From the NCBI RefSeq assembly GCF_000002595.2, contig NC_057005.1:4643422-4707421 (forward strand): a stretch of DNA of 64,000 nucleotides. The letters are read 5' to 3'. The stretch is from Chlamydomonas reinhardtii (taxonomy: Eukaryota; Chlorophyta; Chlorophyceae; Chlamydomonadales; Chlamydomonadaceae). The position numbers were made by a program, and so were the translations under genes. This document shows, piece by piece, positions 45,298 to 56,684 of this stretch (its first letter is position 1; every line of letters begins with the position of its first letter). The notes below the pieces were generated by a model. The model did no database searches. It was given only the letters and a program-made list of their open reading frames with translations, and had not been told where the DNA came from.

Positions 45298-47184
45298 TTA
45301 CAGCCAGTCCGCGGGAACCAGGGTGACCCGCCGGAGCGCGAATTGCTCCAGCGCCACTTGCAGCCCACCCGGGCGCAGCCCAGCGCCCGGCCGACGCGCC
45401 GCCGCCACTGGCGCCTCACGCAGCCCGTCCGGCTGCTGCTGCTCCACCATCGCCTTCAGCGGCTGTCCCTGCTCCTCCTGTCCCTCAGCCTCCACCACCA
45501 CCTCCACGTCCCACATCTTCGGCCGCGTCCGCAACCCCACTGCGCCCGCGCACCAGCGCAGCAGCCCCACCCCCGGCCAGCCGCCGCCCCCACCTCCACC
45601 TCCGCCTCCACCGCCGCGGCCTCGCCCCTCGCCTCGCCTCCGCCCTAGCTGCCAGTCCGGCGGTAGCGGCGCGCCGCGCAGCGCCAGCAGACGCGCGCGG
45701 CGGCCGCGGCGCAGCGGCGCCAACCGGTCGTAGTGGGCTCCGTACCATGCCTCCAAGCTCCCGAGCAGCCGCACAAAGTCAGGGTCCGTCAGATCGCGCC
45801 CAAACGGCACCACCGGCTGCTGCCGTGCGTGGCGCGCCACCCACTCGCGCCCGGGCGAGAAGGCTTCGACAGGGCTGGGCGCGGCGGCGGTGGCGGCGGC
45901 GCCGCCGCCGCCGGCTGCAGTGCCTGCGGCCGGGGCTGCGGTTATGGCGTGCAGTGTGCGCTGCAGCTCCGCCGCAGAAGGCAGCCAGCCGCCGGCCGAG
46001 CCGCCGCCAGCAGCAGCAGCAGGACCTGAGGCGGCGGCGGCGTCGGACCCGCGTGGCTGAAGCAGCGCCGCGGCGCGTGCGCGCGCGGCCGCGTCCTCCG
46101 GATAAAGCCTGTTGGAGATTGCATTGGGCGGAGGCGAGGCTGCTCAAGCGGTCGGCTGCCCCCGGAGAAGAATGCCCCAACCCTGAATACCGCTAAGGCG
46201 GAGGGAGTGAGGGGTAAGCGTCATTGCACGCGCGGTGCTGATGCGGTGGCAGTGCGACGCAGCACAACTTGGTGCCTACAGCAAAGCACCCACTTTGCGT
46301 ACGTGCGCCACTGCAGCTCCACCTGCGATGAGCAAGCCACGTGTGTGTATTATGTTTGTCAGTGGTGCATGTCTGAAACTAGGACTAGGAGTGCATGGCC
46401 AGTCAACCAGTCCTGTAGCTGCTTAGTCCCCAACATCCAGCCCTGCCCGGTGCGCGGCATGCCGGTGATGCCACAAAAATGGACCCACATCCGTTGCTAC
46501 ATGTCATATACACGCACCACCTTGTCCCCAACATGCGTACCCAGCAACAGGCGTGTGCAGGGCCGCCTCCTACACCCGCTCCCGGTGCACTACACGTCGC
46601 GGCTGAGCACTCCTGCACACGACCGCTGCCCTCGTCACCCCCAGCCTAGCCCCATGCGAACACGGTACCTGGCGAGGGATGCTGTCGTAGGGTTCACTGG
46701 AGTAGTCGGCTGTGTCCGCATCTGCCGCCAGCTCCTGCTGTCGCCACTGTTGCAGCAGGCGCCGCACCTCAGGGCGGCTCGCGCCGCCCGGCTGCTGCGA
46801 GGCACCGCCAAACGTGTCGCCGCCGCCGGCTGCAGCACCGCTGCTGCCGCCGCCGCCGAAGAGCGCAGACAGCCAACCCCGCTGTTGTTGTTGTTGCGGC
46901 TGTGGCTTTGAGCCCAGGCGCTCCATAGCGAGCAGCAGCTGCTCCATAGTGGGCTCTGGAAGGGCATCAAGGCGTTGCACGAAGAGGTGCGGCACGGTTG
47001 GTGCTCGCGCCGACTCCGCTTCTGCTGTGGACTCTTTGGCGGCAGCCGAAGCATGCATAGGAGTTGAGCCTGAGGAAGCTGATGAGCTCGAGGCCTGAGG
47101 AGCTGCGGCGGGCCCTAGCGCTCGCAGCCGCTCTGCCCAAGACAAGAGCTCGTCAGCTTTGTTTGTTGATGGCAATGCTGCCAT
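45298..47184 (-). CDS. Unknown protein with Gln/Gly-rich linkers
   Basis: The first exon starts at 47184 (MAALPSTNKADELLSWAERL) and contains helical stretches (VPHLFVQRLDALPEPTMEQL; RPEVRRLLQQWRQQELAADA) and a QQQQQ/Gly linker. The last exon, from about 46120 to the stop at 45298, reads LYPEDAAARARAAALL, then FGRDLTDPDFVRLLGSLEAW YGAHYDRL, a poly-Gly run, and MWDVEVVVEAEG ... ALEQFALRRVTLVPADWL. The splice between them is unresolved: the good donor CAG/GTACCG at 46669 is in phase 0, whereas the obvious acceptors at about 46115-46150 need another phase. Alternatives are a donor at TCCA/GTGAAC, an acceptor inside CCGGAG, or a small missed exon. I do not recognise the family. The gene ends 360 bp upstream of the GT69 gene on the same strand. 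Confidence 0.55.
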
Positions 47185-47949
47185 AACGTTAATGCATTGA
47201 GAGAATGATCTTCGGGCGGCAACCTTGCAGAATTGACACTAAGCTCTTCCTCACGCTGCCAATTAAGCTCTTCCTGCCAGTTAAGCTCTTCCTGCCAGCC
47301 TAAATATAATTATGTTGAACGGGATAGTGCATCGGGTTAGTCTTGGCATCTGGGTCGAGGTCCCATTTCCGTGCATCCATTTGCGCGGGACGTCCCCGGG
47401 TGCTATGTCATTTACATCTATTCGAACATAGGTACCATATAATTTTGATAGCTATACATTATAGGGAACTGCATATCACTTACCACGCACGCAGCGCGTC
47501 GCAAGAGAACAAAATTTGTTCACACCTCTTGAACGACGCCCAACGGTATCTTTCGACAAAATCAGCCTTTTTAATCGGTTTGGCTTAGTAGTCGGCTTCC
47601 GAGGCGCTTGGCACACGGCGAGCGCTAGCCTTCGCACGTCGTGGAGCTGTGTTAGCTGACGCCGGTCCTACAAGAGCCTCGGTAGGTCTTTGTTATGAGG
47701 TATTGGTGGGCTACATTGGGCAAGTAAGTCTCTTGGGCTCTCCAACCTAGAATGCGCCGGGCGACGAGGTTCGGAAGCCGCACCAGGCCATTAAACTGCC
47801 ACACGAACCTACCTTTAGGGAACCTTGCGCATCGAGACACCAGCCCCGGGCGCCCTACCCATTCCGCGTGTGGGAAGACGAGCAAACGCTGTTCTCATCC
47901 TGGGGCGCAGGAGGTCGCCCAAGGAGCTCTGTCCGCGCGGCTCAGCAGC
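47185..47949. other. Intergenic region, AT-richer
   Basis: 765 bp between the start of the unknown minus-strand gene and the first ATG of the weak plus-strand gene. It holds a short tandem repeat (47242-47298), an AT-rich stretch (about 47405-47470), and a 77-codon minus-strand frame at 47652-47885 (containing KGRFVWQFNGLVRLPNLVAR) that I cannot assign. Confidence 0.4.
47242..47298. repeat. Short tandem repeat, about 18-bp unit
   Basis: Three consecutive variants of AAGCTCTTCC-TGCCAGTT, the first one longer. Confidence 0.8.
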
Positions 47950-49397
47950 ATGGAAGCCCCGGATATTTCAAAGGTCGAGCAGCCAGCGTCTTGCAGCGGC
48001 CGTGCCGACGGCAGCCCGCAGGCCGGGGCTAGCGCCCTGGGCAACCTCCCTCGCCGGTCGCTCGACAGTGGTGCCAGCTCGCCCCCCGCAAACCGGGTGT
48101 CCATGCACAGGCCGTTCGCCGCACCACCGGGAGCACTTCGCGACACGGTCTCCATGCAGCAGCCGGTCACTGTGCACTCGCCAGACATCACCTGCCATCT
48201 CCGGCCGATCGTGAGCGCCCCCCAGCCCCATACCCCCACCGGCGTCAAGGGCGTGCCAGTGAGTGCGCCGCCTTCTGGTTTCGGGACTTCGATGCCTGCT
48301 GGTTTCGTGCCGCCTCCTGGTTTCGGGACTTCGATGCCTCCTGGTTTCCGGACTTCGATGCCTGCTGGTTTCGTGCCGCCTAGCACCGTTATGCCTGGCC
48401 TGCATGACTAGGGTTGCGCCGGGTCTTAGGATGAGAATTAAACTTAGGAAAAATCTAATATATTATAACCGTATTTTGTAGAAGGCCCAAGCGACCGGGT
48501 TTAGAACCTGGGATTGAGAAAACACGGATTGGCTTTGAATCTTGGGGACAGAAGCGCGCCAAAGCAGAGGAGTGGGGAGGCGGAGGATAGCAAGTGGAAC
48601 AACCCTAGGCATGCCGTATACCGGCATGCGTCCGTGCGTATGTGCAATGGCTAACGGGCACCTTGGACAGGCTGCTGATGACGGGTCTAGCGTGACCAGC
48701 GCAGTCAGTATGGCTGTATCTGGGGGGCGCATACTCAGTTCAGCCTGGCCTGTGCACCCCGCAAACGTGCCGACTTTTGCAAACACCTGGGTGCGCATCA
48801 GCCGTTGGCTTGCCAAAGTTTCAGCAGCGAACTCCCCCTAGGTTAAAAGTTACGGACCTCGTTCTCATGCTCATCCTAATGATTTAATTTAGTTCTACAT
48901 TATTATAACGTTAGAAGGAATTCCATTCTAAGGCCAGGAACAACCCTATGCATGACTCACGCTGACGCGCAGCACAGACTGTCCGGCCCATTTAATGCAT
49001 TCCTGTTTTCCTCACTGACACGCAGACCCAGAAGAACAAGCTCGAGTGCCTGATCATGAGCCCAACGCGCAAGACCGCAGCCAAGACAGGGAAGTGGAAC
49101 TACAGCGTCTCAGTGGACGGCTCGGCAGCGGCGCTAGTGGGGGTTAGCGCCGTGCCGCACACACCCATGGCATCCGACGCCTGCGGCGGCACGGCCAAGG
49201 TGTCCGCCGATGGTGTGGGGCTCGGCGGCGCCGCTGCCAACGGCAAGGGGCTGCGGCTGCCCGTACTGCCGCCCATGTCCTCGGCAGAGTTCTCGCCCAC
49301 ATCGGCCACGGTGGGGGCACTCAGCGCGCTAAACATGGCGGGTACGCCCGTGGGGCTGTCAGCGGGCCTGATGGACGCCCGCTCTCCGCAGTCCTAG
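47950..49397 (+). CDS. Hypothetical protein, model uncertain
   Basis: The proposed model is exon 47950-48259 (MEAPDISKVEQPASCSG ...) joined in phase 0 through a good donor (CCA/GTGAGTGC) to exon 49026-49397 (acceptor GACACGCAG; TQKNKLECLIMSPTRKTAAK TGKWNYSVSVDG ... MDARSPQS stop). If the donor is not used, the first exon instead runs on to a stop at 48411 and encodes repeats of the type PPGFGTSMPAGF. There may be an upstream exon, since GGGCGCAG at 47909 is a plausible acceptor. The protein is Pro/Ser-rich and I recognise no domain. The 766-bp intron includes AT-rich pieces at about 48430-48480 and 48870-48930. A TGTAA at 49940-49944 could end the transcript. Treat as a low-confidence gene. 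Confidence 0.35.
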
Positions 49398-50555
49398 TCC
49401 TCGCAGCAGGGTGTATTGTAGACATTGTGTAGCGGTAGTCATAAACTGTGCGAGCATAGCTGGTGTGATGAAATGCGTAGACAGCCGCCCTGCTAGCAGG
49501 AAACCGCAACGGGAACTGTGCGCGCTGCTATAGGCCAGATTTACCGGTGCCCGATGCGAGCAGGAGTTTAGAGGAAACCACTAGATATGTTATGGCGAGT
49601 CCGCCGCGAGCACTCTTGCAAGACTGTGGGATGTGGTCATTGCAACCTAGCTGTCAACGGCCCGGGTTATGGTGTCAATGCATTGATTTGGGCAAGTGGC
49701 CCGCTTGGCATTGCCCTTGATGCCCGGGCCACTGATCTTGAGGACAAGCAGGGCGATAGGAACTCTGATGGTAGGCAAGCAGCCCGTGAGGCTCCTGCAT
49801 AGCTGCTGTTTACGGTATGATGTGTGTGATGGAGTTTCACGAATGACGCTGCCAAAAGTGCACCCAAAGCTTTGTGACGGTAACGCCGTGAACATGGCAA
49901 CACTTGAGTATTAGTGACTGATTCTTGATAATCAGTCATTGTAAGGGAAGGGCTCGAGTATCAACAGATACACATAATGCACCCATTCTGGGGCTCAACC
50001 AAGCACCGTGTCAGGTTGCATTCTACACACGCCAATCTGTGTAACTGGGTATGCCTGCATCATGGTTGGCTGCGCTGCCTACGCATCCCCACGCCCTCAG
50101 TGCGCCAGCCGCGCCTGTCATGGTAAAGGCTTTGATGCAGTCCTTACAGATGGCTTGGATACAGTCCGTTGCATATGGTGCTCTCTGCAAGGCTCAACGC
50201 CCGCTAGCACCGCTGCTGTTACAAACCTGCATTAGAACAGTACCGTATCAAGTTCTACGCCTACTGGCAGATTAGCACGTCCTTGTAGCAGCAGCTATCT
50301 ATGCGTACGACGTGCACTCGTTTCTAGGGATGAATTACGTGTGTCAGCACAGCGTATATTAGTGACCGCTGGCTTGAAGCGCGCCCTGCAGCGCTCCGCC
50401 GCACCTCTACCGCTGGTGCACAGTGGATATGCCATGAAGGCAACACATATCTCCTTGGCCACTGGATTCGCTCTTACAGGGTGCCCCAGCGCTCCTGCTC
50501 TAGCAAGCCAGCTACCCTTGTCCGGACTACAGTCAAAGCAGGCACGGCATCCGCT
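49398..50555. other. Intergenic region between convergent genes
   Basis: 1.16 kb with both 3' UTRs: TGTAA at 49940-49944 (+) for the hypothetical gene, and minus-strand TGTAA at 50474-50478, 50219-50223 or 50144-50148 for the securin candidate. No coding frame is supported. Confidence 0.4.
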
Positions 50556-51636
50556 TCACAGCAGGGCCGCGTCCTCGTCATCAGTGTCAAAATCGAATGC
50601 CAGGTCAAGCGGGCCAGCGCCCAGGTCCGGCAGCTTTGCCCCAGCCGAGATGTGCAAACCGCTGCTGCCCGCCGCCGGCGGCGCAGTGTTTTCGTCTGTA
50701 AGGACAAAGGCGCAATGACAAAAGACAGCAGTACCATCAAGAGGGTGCTTGCTGTAAACGGTATGAACAAAGGAGCAGCATGCGCACTGACAAGGACCGC
50801 CATCGCCAAAAGCTCGGGGTGTGCGCTGCTCACTCACCACCACGGGTGCTGGGACCTGTCGCAGGCAGCTGCACGATGATGGGAGCCTCGGTCTCGCGCG
50901 CGGGCTCATCGGCCTCGCTGGCGTCGCTCTCGTCCTCGTCTGCCTGCAAAGTCCAGGTTGGCATGTTTACGTGAGGCAAGATGCTGCTGGGGAAAGGTCA
51001 TGGTGCTGGTATGGGGTTGCTAAGGATTAATTGCCGCTGGCTCCTTGACGTAAATGGCTAGCTAGATAGCTCCCCGTGGCGCGCAGCTGAGCGGTCGTCG
51101 TAACGCAAGTGCCGCACACACTGCCGTACCAGGATGTAGAAGGGGGCTGTCCTCCACGTGCTGACGGCCGCAATGGTCCGGTTAACACGGATCGTCACAG
51201 CGTTCGCCTGGAAGGACGGAACGCCTCAGCCAAGTGCGGGAGTAAGACAGACCGGCCAAGAGACCCGCACCTCCTGCACCGTGCGGTCGCTCTCCTGTGC
51301 TTTCCAGCCCTTGCCGGCAGCATTCTCGATGGAAGCTGCCTGATACTGCAGCGGTTGAGCCGGCTTCGCCTTCCCCGTCAATGCGGCCGACGAGGAGCCC
51401 AGCTTCGCGTTGACATTGGTCAAGTTCCCCAAGACTGCACGTGGCTGAGCAGAATATGTCTGCCCAAGCTTTGAGGGTCCGCCTGGAGCCGCCTTGTTGT
51501 TGGCCGACGCCAGCGGCTTCAGCGGACCGCTTGCGCTCCCGATCCCACGGAGACCACCCCCAAGCCCTGACCTAAGCTTAATAGCACCACCGACTCCAGC
51601 ATTTTCATCAGCTGGCGGGCGAGGGGCGAGAAACAT
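50556..51636 (-). CDS. Small acidic D-box protein, securin candidate
   Basis: Three exons, 51636-51271, 50943-50838 and 50695-50556, give 203 residues. From the N terminus: a DEN box (PPADENAG, residues 10-12), a Gly/Lys-rich linker, and a perfect destruction box R-x-x-L-x-x-x-x-N (RAVLGNLTN, residues 66-74). An acidic stretch (ADEDESDASEADE) comes next, then a second DEN (RGDENTAPP), and a strongly acidic C terminus (LAFDFDTDDEDAALL). No globular domain is visible. Securins, including the land-plant PATRONUS proteins, are short and disordered, with N-terminal KEN/DEN and D-box degrons and a separase-binding acidic part, and are destroyed by APC/C at anaphase. The match is in architecture only, not alignment. 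Another APC/C substrate is possible. The gene is divergent from the QWRF gene, which also acts in mitosis. Confidence 0.6.
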
Positions 51637-52144
51637 GAGCGAGCTGTTGGAGACAGCTACGGGGAATGCTCAGCCCTTATCGAGAAACTTCCTACCTACC
51701 TACGTAACAATAAAGATGAATGTGAATTGATACTTTGCAGTGACAATGGTTGGTGGAAGGCCGCTCCCTTGGCAATTCAGCAATGATCCGCAGAGGCGCT
51801 GACAGCTCCTGCTCTGTACCAGCCTTTGCTAATTTCAGTCGCCCTTGTTGATAACAATCTATTACTTTGATACATTAGCATGCCTTAGGGCGAGTCAAGC
51901 CCGTACCAAAATATACTAGTCGCTCGCTCCACCCCGCGAGGCCCTGTAACAGAATGGAGCCGTCACATACGTATGTGGAGGACCACATGGAGGTATCCAT
52001 GACAGGTCAGCACCAAGGGGCTTGCTTGATTCAAGCGACTGCTCAAGCAAGCATGTAGCATCGCGGCACAGCTCGCCAGCCTGGGTCACGGGAATGTTTG
52101 CAACCTGTATTGCAGGAAGCACAGGCGCCAGCACCCGCACGGGT
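51637..52144. promoter_or_regulatory. Divergent promoter region, securin candidate / QWRF gene
   Basis: About 508 bp between the two start codons, AT-richer from 51650 to 51930, with no coding frame except in-frame extension codons for the plus-strand gene from 52022. It should drive both genes. Confidence 0.5.
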
Positions 52145-55100
52145 ATGGGCGGCAGGTCACGAAGCACTCGGCCGGTGAGGAGGGGCTGGGGGCGTGCGCG
52201 CTAACTCCCAAGGCGCAACCGACGCGCCGTGCCTCTTTCGTCGTAGGTCGCGTCCAAATACCTGTCGTCCACAGCCGCCAGTTCCATGACGGCACGGAAA
52301 GACGCAACAGGACGCGAACCACTTCACCTTCGGGCTGGCGGTAGCGTTGCGCTTGCCACCTCCACGCCAGCCCAGCCACTGGTGCCTGGGCGCAGCCTCA
52401 ACCTGGAGGCCCACCTGCAGCGCACCGGCAATGCCCTTACCAGCAGGTCCGACTAATGCTTCGAGTTTGCCCTGTTAAGGCAGTGTACCAGTCAAGGGGT
52501 CCACCAGTATCAACATGCGGCCGCGCTAAAGCATGGCCTGCAACCACACGCGCAACCGGCTTAGGTGTCTCTGTGCATAACTCCACAGGACGCTGCTGGC
52601 ACGCACTCAGAACAACAGCCCTGGTCGAGACGTGTCGGTGGGCTCGGCGGCATCGAAGTGCGGGCAGCCTGGCAACTTGGCCAGCCGTATGGAGGAGGTG
52701 AAGCAGGAGGACAGGCGGGAGGCGCTGCAGAGGTGAGGTTGAGTTCTCCTGGAGGGCAGGAGCCTCCCTTGTGTAGTATACAAGAGCATCCCTAGTAGGC
52801 ACCACATGATGGTCACGGCATCGCCGTCTCCGACACCTGCTCACCAATTTTGTTCGCCTCCAGGTACCTGGATTCTAAGCGCCAAGGTTACGGCGCCACC
52901 GCCCCGAGCGGGCCGGCGCCGCGTGTGCCGACCCTAAACATGGCAGCTCTGCAAGCAGCTGGCGCCGGCAGCGTGCCAGGTGCAGGCAGCAGCACTGCTC
53001 GCATCTCCGGCTCCGGCGCCGCGCCTGCAGCCGCCGCACCGCCCAACTCGGCTCGCGGTAACTACGCCGGCTTGCAACAACAGCAACAGATGCGGGCTGC
53101 AGCAGCTGCAGCGCCTGTGTCTGCCCGCGGGAGCAGCGGGCCTGCTTCTGCCGCGGCTCGGGCGCGGTATGGTGCCGGGGTGGTCACTGCCATGGCGCCG
53201 CCGCCGCCCCGCGGCCCGGCCGTTGTGGTGGCTGCAGCTGACCCACAGGTACTGCAGCGGGCGCTGAGGAAGCAGCTGCCTGCCTTTGACGTGGAGGAGG
53301 CGCTGCGGGTGAGCGTGGTGCTGGAAGTTGGTGTTCGGGGTTTCGTCAGGAGCCGCGTGGGCGCACGTCATAATTGTGACCCTGCTGGAGGTGGTTGTGC
53401 GCGCTGACAGAAACGTGCCACGTGGTGTGCCCCAGGTGCCCCTCCCCGACGGCAACGAGGACGCGGCACTGCGCACGCCCGTGTCCCTGCCATCCTCGCG
53501 CATTGCCAAGAGCCCGCTGCGGGTAAATGGCACAGGGCTGAGGCACGCGGTGCACGCACTGGCTCCTGTCAGGCGGGATTTTACCGGTTGGGCTGAGGTG
53601 GTAAAACACTGGATGGTATGGCATTGCTGGGGGACAGCCCGTTCACCGTTGACGTGCCTTGTGGCTAAGCTGTTCATATGCGTGCAAACGCGTGGCCTGT
53701 GCAGGGCGCTGTAGCTGGTGCGGGCATGGCGCCGGTGCCGTTTTCTCTGAGTGGCGGCGGGGGCCACGTGGTTCAGAGCTTCGCCTCTTCAGCCACAGCA
53801 GCTGTGGCGGGTGGGCTCGCAGCATCCCAGCCGGCGCGGAGCCCGCCGCCGCTCAGCGCGCGCGGTGTGGCGCCACCTGGCCCCACCGCGGACATGGCGG
53901 GTGGCCGGCTAGGCTCAAATGCTGAGGCCAGCACGTCTGACATTGGTGAGTCGATGGCGAGTCTGGTGGCGATGGAACGCTGCGGCATTGCTAGTGCGTG
54001 GTCTGGCTGTCCCGGCCTGCTTCACGCACCGAATCCGTAAAGAACTGATTAGACGCCCATGGTAATGACTGCAGCAGGACGCTCCATGCGGGACCAGCTC
54101 AAGGCGGTGCGATTGCTGGTGAGCGGGAGCACTTGATACCGTATCTTGGCTTGACGCGTGCAACTCGGGGTGTCGGGGCTAGGAGGAGTCACAACCGGGT
54201 GCCACGCGCCGGCAACTCAGTTTGTTGCCTCTACTCATTCGCTGTCATTCATGCCCCACAGGAGCTGCAGTACCGCGTCCTGACCGTCAAAGCTGAAGCC
54301 GCGGCCCGAGCCCGCTATGAAAAGGTGCGCCGCCTGTACACTGCTAACGCCTTCCCACTCGTGCGCACCTAATTCACCTTCATGCTTTTACACTGCTGCC
54401 ACTTTTGCCCCGGACCGGCCCTCGCCTGCCCTCTGTAGGGTGTGCGGCAGCTGCACTTCATGGCGGTGCTGCTGGCGCAGATGATGAAGCGCAGTGTGGA
54501 GGTGCAGCGCGAGCTGGTGACCGCGCAGACGGCAGCGCGCACGCAGCACGTGCTGGACACGCAGCTGCCGCTGCTGGAGCGCTGGGCGGCGGTTCAGGTG
54601 CGCGCCAAACCAATGGGATAGCACAAGGGCGATGCGGGCGCATGCTATGGGCACAGGCGCTGCACGCGCTAGTTGTTAGCAGAGCGCTCGGTAGGACGCC
54701 GGTGAAGCCGCTCCTCAAGGCCGCAACTCGCTGCCCTCCTCCCTGCCTAAACACAGGATGCGCACGCGCACGCCACGCGCGAGGTGCTGACGGCGCTGCA
54801 GAACGCCATGACCAGCCTGCCGCTTGTCAACGGTGCCGGGCTGGGGGGTAACACCGGCATGGGGCTGGCAATGGGCGGTGGCGCCAGTGCAGCCGCGCTG
54901 CAGCAGCTGCGCAGCGCACTTGCCAAGGGCCTGGGCTCGCTCCAGTCATGCGAGGCGGCGCTGAGGCTGCTGCTGGAGGGCAGCCGGGACGGCGGCGCAA
55001 GCCAGGCGGCGGCAGGGGGCGCAGGCGGCGACGTGCCGGGAGCCGCGGGAGCCGAGGCGCAGCAGCCTCAGGGCGGTGTGCCGGCGATGGCCAACCTGCT

Positions 55101-55513
55101 GCCGCGCCTGCACGAGACCCTCGTCGGTGAGTTGTGGATACAGCAGCTGCGCCATGCTTAGTTCTGGATGGCAAGGGCTAAAGCCCTGACGGGGCAGTGC
55201 GCCGCTGATGAGTAATTACTGCGCCGCGCCTGTTCACCCCTTCCCAACAGGCGAGGTGTGTGCACTTCGCTCGCTGCTGGAGGACCTGAACGGCCTCGCA
55301 GCCAAGATGGACGAGGGCGCCTGCCTGCGGGTGCGCATGAGCGACTGCGGCGTCGGCACTTCCGGGACCGACACGGGAGCCTTTGACGGCGGCTTTGGGT
55401 TCGGACTTGACCAGGGGATGCAGATGCCGCAGCTGCAGCAGGGCTGTGGCATGACAGCCCTGGACCGGACCATGGACCAGGCGCTGCAGATGCTGGACCT
55501 GAACCTGTTGTGA
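52145..55513 (+). CDS. QWRF-family protein (augmin subunit 8-like, microtubule binding)
   Basis: Eleven exons, 52145-52174, 52247-52446, 52589-52732, 52864-53308, 53436-53522, 53705-53945, 54075-54118, 54262-54324, 54439-54597, 54757-55126 and 55251-55513, give 681 residues. The N terminus is basic and disordered with RSRSTRPVASKYLSS, matching the RxVSSRYLS stretch of plant QWRF proteins. The C-terminal half has DQLKAVRLLELQYRVLTVKA EAA (QYRV at 400-403 replaces QWRF), a long coiled coil, LLERWAAVQDAH and LVGEVCALRSLLEDLNGLAA. These correspond in order to QWRF, LEEWA and the closing coiled coil of land-plant AUG8. AUG8 brings augmin to microtubules for branching nucleation in spindle and phragmoplast. 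The exon 2 donor (AG/GTCCGA) is weak but gives the right phase. The start could be earlier, at 52094 or 52022, in the same frame. Confidence 0.75.
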
Positions 55514-56684
55514 GGTGGCGAGGAGGACGGACGTGGCGGGTCGGTGCCCTTGGCTCCCGCGTTGCTTGGGTAGCGGCGCAAGGCGGTACCGTAAGCGCAC
55601 GTGTCAGCAGCTTTTGTAGTTTGGATTGGCGCACGGCGCTGGGGTTGGTGATGGGCTGCAGGCGCTCCCGCTCTTGCGGACCTGGAATCCTGGACACACA
55701 GTTGACAATGCCCTTCGGTCGACATCTGACCTTCCAAGGCAAAATGACGCCTCTTGTATGTCCGTATCGTCCGCTCCTTTGAGCACCTTTCTCCATGGCG
55801 CTTCAACACCCTGCCCATGCAGCATGTGGCGGCCTGGTGGTGCGCTTCTCCGCAATCCGTTGATGCACACCCTAGGCCAGCCCAAGCGCCTTGCGAATGC
55901 ACACGGCAGTCCATGCATCCGGCCCCGCACAGACCACTTCACAAACTTGCCAACACTTCAAATAGCTCAACCGCCAGAGGGTGCAACTGCCGCTGTTCAA
56001 GTGCAATGCTGCGCAAACATCCTGCAATTGACAGGTCAAGGCGGTTTGGAAGCCAGCAGGCAGCAGCCCTGGCTGCCCAGCACGACAGCACCGGTTGCGA
56101 GAATCGAGGATCCGTGAACGCGACGCACCTGAGCGTGACACTCCTGACAGATCGTGCTACGGGGTACACTTCCTCGCTGAATGTACAGTAATCTACCGTA
56201 ACATCGGCAAGCGCAATCTGCGCTCTGGCGCCGTGTACCAAGTTGCCTATCCTATTGACGGTGTGTTCCGCCACCACGTACATCCTGAACAGCACATCGT
56301 CACCGGATGCACATGCATGCACATGTAACGCAGCGCATGACACTTGCGCCACATCAAGTGACTCACTACTGGCCCGTACCATTGGCAGCCCCATCGGCAC
56401 CATCAGCTATGCACATTCATAATCCCGCTGCATGTTTCCATTCATTTTAAACGCCCACCTGCCGTATCATCGTAATGCGTCAGGCTATCAGGCTTGACCA
56501 ACCCCGTATGTAGGACCAGGTCCAACGGTCAGCATCAAGAGAAAGAAGCCCCCAAGAAGAAAGGTCACGCCCGTTCCAAACGAGTGGCAAAGGCATACGC
56601 TGCCTCGTGACTTGCGCCCCGCAGGATGCAAAGCTATCAGGCATCGCACTGCAGTCCCGTCCGGTCGTGGGGTCTCGCCGTACG
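55514..56684. other. QWRF gene 3' UTR and unassigned DNA
   Basis: 1.2 kb. A TGTAA at 56325-56329 (812 nt after the stop) is a possible end of the QWRF transcript. At about 56539-56610 a plus frame reads EKEAPKKKGHARSKRVAKAY then AAS and stop; it could be a terminal exon but nothing upstream supports it. Otherwise I see nothing. Confidence 0.35.

Noticed and set aside
44938-47184. Unknown gene and GT69 gene as one transcript
   Set aside because: The first has its own stop codon at 45298, and the GT69 protein starts with its own ATG, cytosolic tail and membrane anchor.
48411-49025. Possible transposon with terminal repeats between two AT-rich patches
   Set aside because: The shared words are short and direct rather than inverted, and no transposase or target-site duplication is visible.
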